DNA of 5,296 bases. Origin: VFKU01 sp964411925. GTDB taxonomy: Bacteria > Hydrogenedentota > Hydrogenedentia > Hydrogenedentales > GCA-2746185. Under the pieces are notes generated by a model. The model did not search any database. It saw only the letters and a list, made by a program, of their open reading frames with translations, and had not been told where the DNA came from. The stretch spans positions 1 through 5,296 of the forward strand of contig CAYPNI010000197.1 of NCBI GenBank assembly GCA_964411925.1, given 5' to 3'. This document shows positions 5,211-5,296 of this stretch, piece by piece (the stretch's first letter is position 1; each line of letters opens with the position of its first letter). The translations under genes and the position numbers were made by a program.

Positions 5211-5296
5211 ATGACCTTTTTCAAACGCAGCAAGTTCGCGGGGTTCATCGGCGAGAAAAACAAAGTCCCCGACGGCGTCTGGATGAAGTGCACGAG
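5211..5296 (+). CDS. accD: acetyl-CoA carboxylase carboxyltransferase subunit beta (5' end only)
   Basis: Only the first 28 codons are inside the window. The N-terminus reads MTFFKRSKFAGFIGEKNK followed by VPDGVWMKCT, matching the AccD pattern of a basic N-terminus (M-x-x-F-K-R) and then (I/V)P-(E/D)-G-x-W-x-K-C. The C in KCT would be the first ligand of the AccD four-cysteine zinc domain; the second should come just after the window edge. AccD pairs with AccA to transfer the carboxyl group from biotin-AccB to acetyl-CoA, giving malonyl-CoA for fatty-acid synthesis. The ATG is one base after the TGA of the zinc-ribbon gene, with GAGG (5201-5204) 6 nt upstream, so translation is probably coupled. 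The identification relies on a short segment but the pattern is distinctive. Confidence 0.85.
   Translation, partial: MTFFKRSKFAGFIGEKNKVPDGVWMKCT

Noticed and set aside
4454..5293. 279-codon open frame on the minus strand opposite the zinc-ribbon gene
   Set aside because: It is the antisense shadow of a well supported coding gene with strong G/C third-position bias. The translation is repetitive in Phe, Leu and Val as expected from reversed Lys/Glu coiled-coil codons, and no family motif is seen.

Overview
The window is a compact stretch of bacterial core chromosome in which every complete gene lies on the + strand. Apart from the partial gene at the left edge, the coding content is recognisable housekeeping. 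The order is: 3' end of an unidentified gene (1-216), a promoter, tRNA-Gln(UUG), prs (PRPP synthetase), rplY/ctc (ribosomal protein bL25), pth (peptidyl-tRNA hydrolase), ilvN (acetolactate synthase regulatory subunit), ilvC (ketol-acid reductoisomerase), a strong intrinsic terminator, a coiled-coil C4 zinc-ribbon protein, and the first 28 codons of accD (acetyl-CoA carboxylase beta subunit).

The DNA is GC-rich, with G/C-ending codons and frequent non-ATG starts (GTG for prs, pth and ilvC; TTG for the zinc-ribbon gene). This produces long antisense open frames that are not genes. The prs-rplY-pth order is widespread in bacteria. Protein features such as the two-domain Ctc-type L25, a short class I KARI and a PF02591-type zinc ribbon beside accD do not fix a phylum. 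I infer a high-GC, probably Gram-negative and perhaps uncultivated lineage (Hydrogenedentota, Planctomycetota or deltaproteobacterial-type), with low confidence.

Transcription most likely starts at an extended -10 promoter at 273-302, passes through the tRNA and continues into prs, since no terminator is visible between them. The gaps prs/rplY (20 nt), rplY/pth (20 nt) and pth/ilvN (11 nt) suggest one operon. The 101-nt ilvN-ilvC gap contains repeated and inverted GCGAGC elements and a possible -10 box, so ilvC may have some independent control. The hairpin plus T-tract at 4397-4425 ends this unit. The zinc-ribbon gene and accD form a second unit, coupled with only one base between stop and start.

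Functionally the first unit joins nucleotide and amino-acid precursor supply (PRPP; valine, leucine and isoleucine synthesis) to translation (tRNA-Gln, bL25, recycling of peptidyl-tRNA). I found no mobile element, CRISPR array, phage gene or defence system, and nothing I would call a new biological system. The points most worth checking are the repeat-rich ilvC leader, the separation of ilvN from ilvB, and an apparently unusual length of the KARI cofactor-specificity loop.
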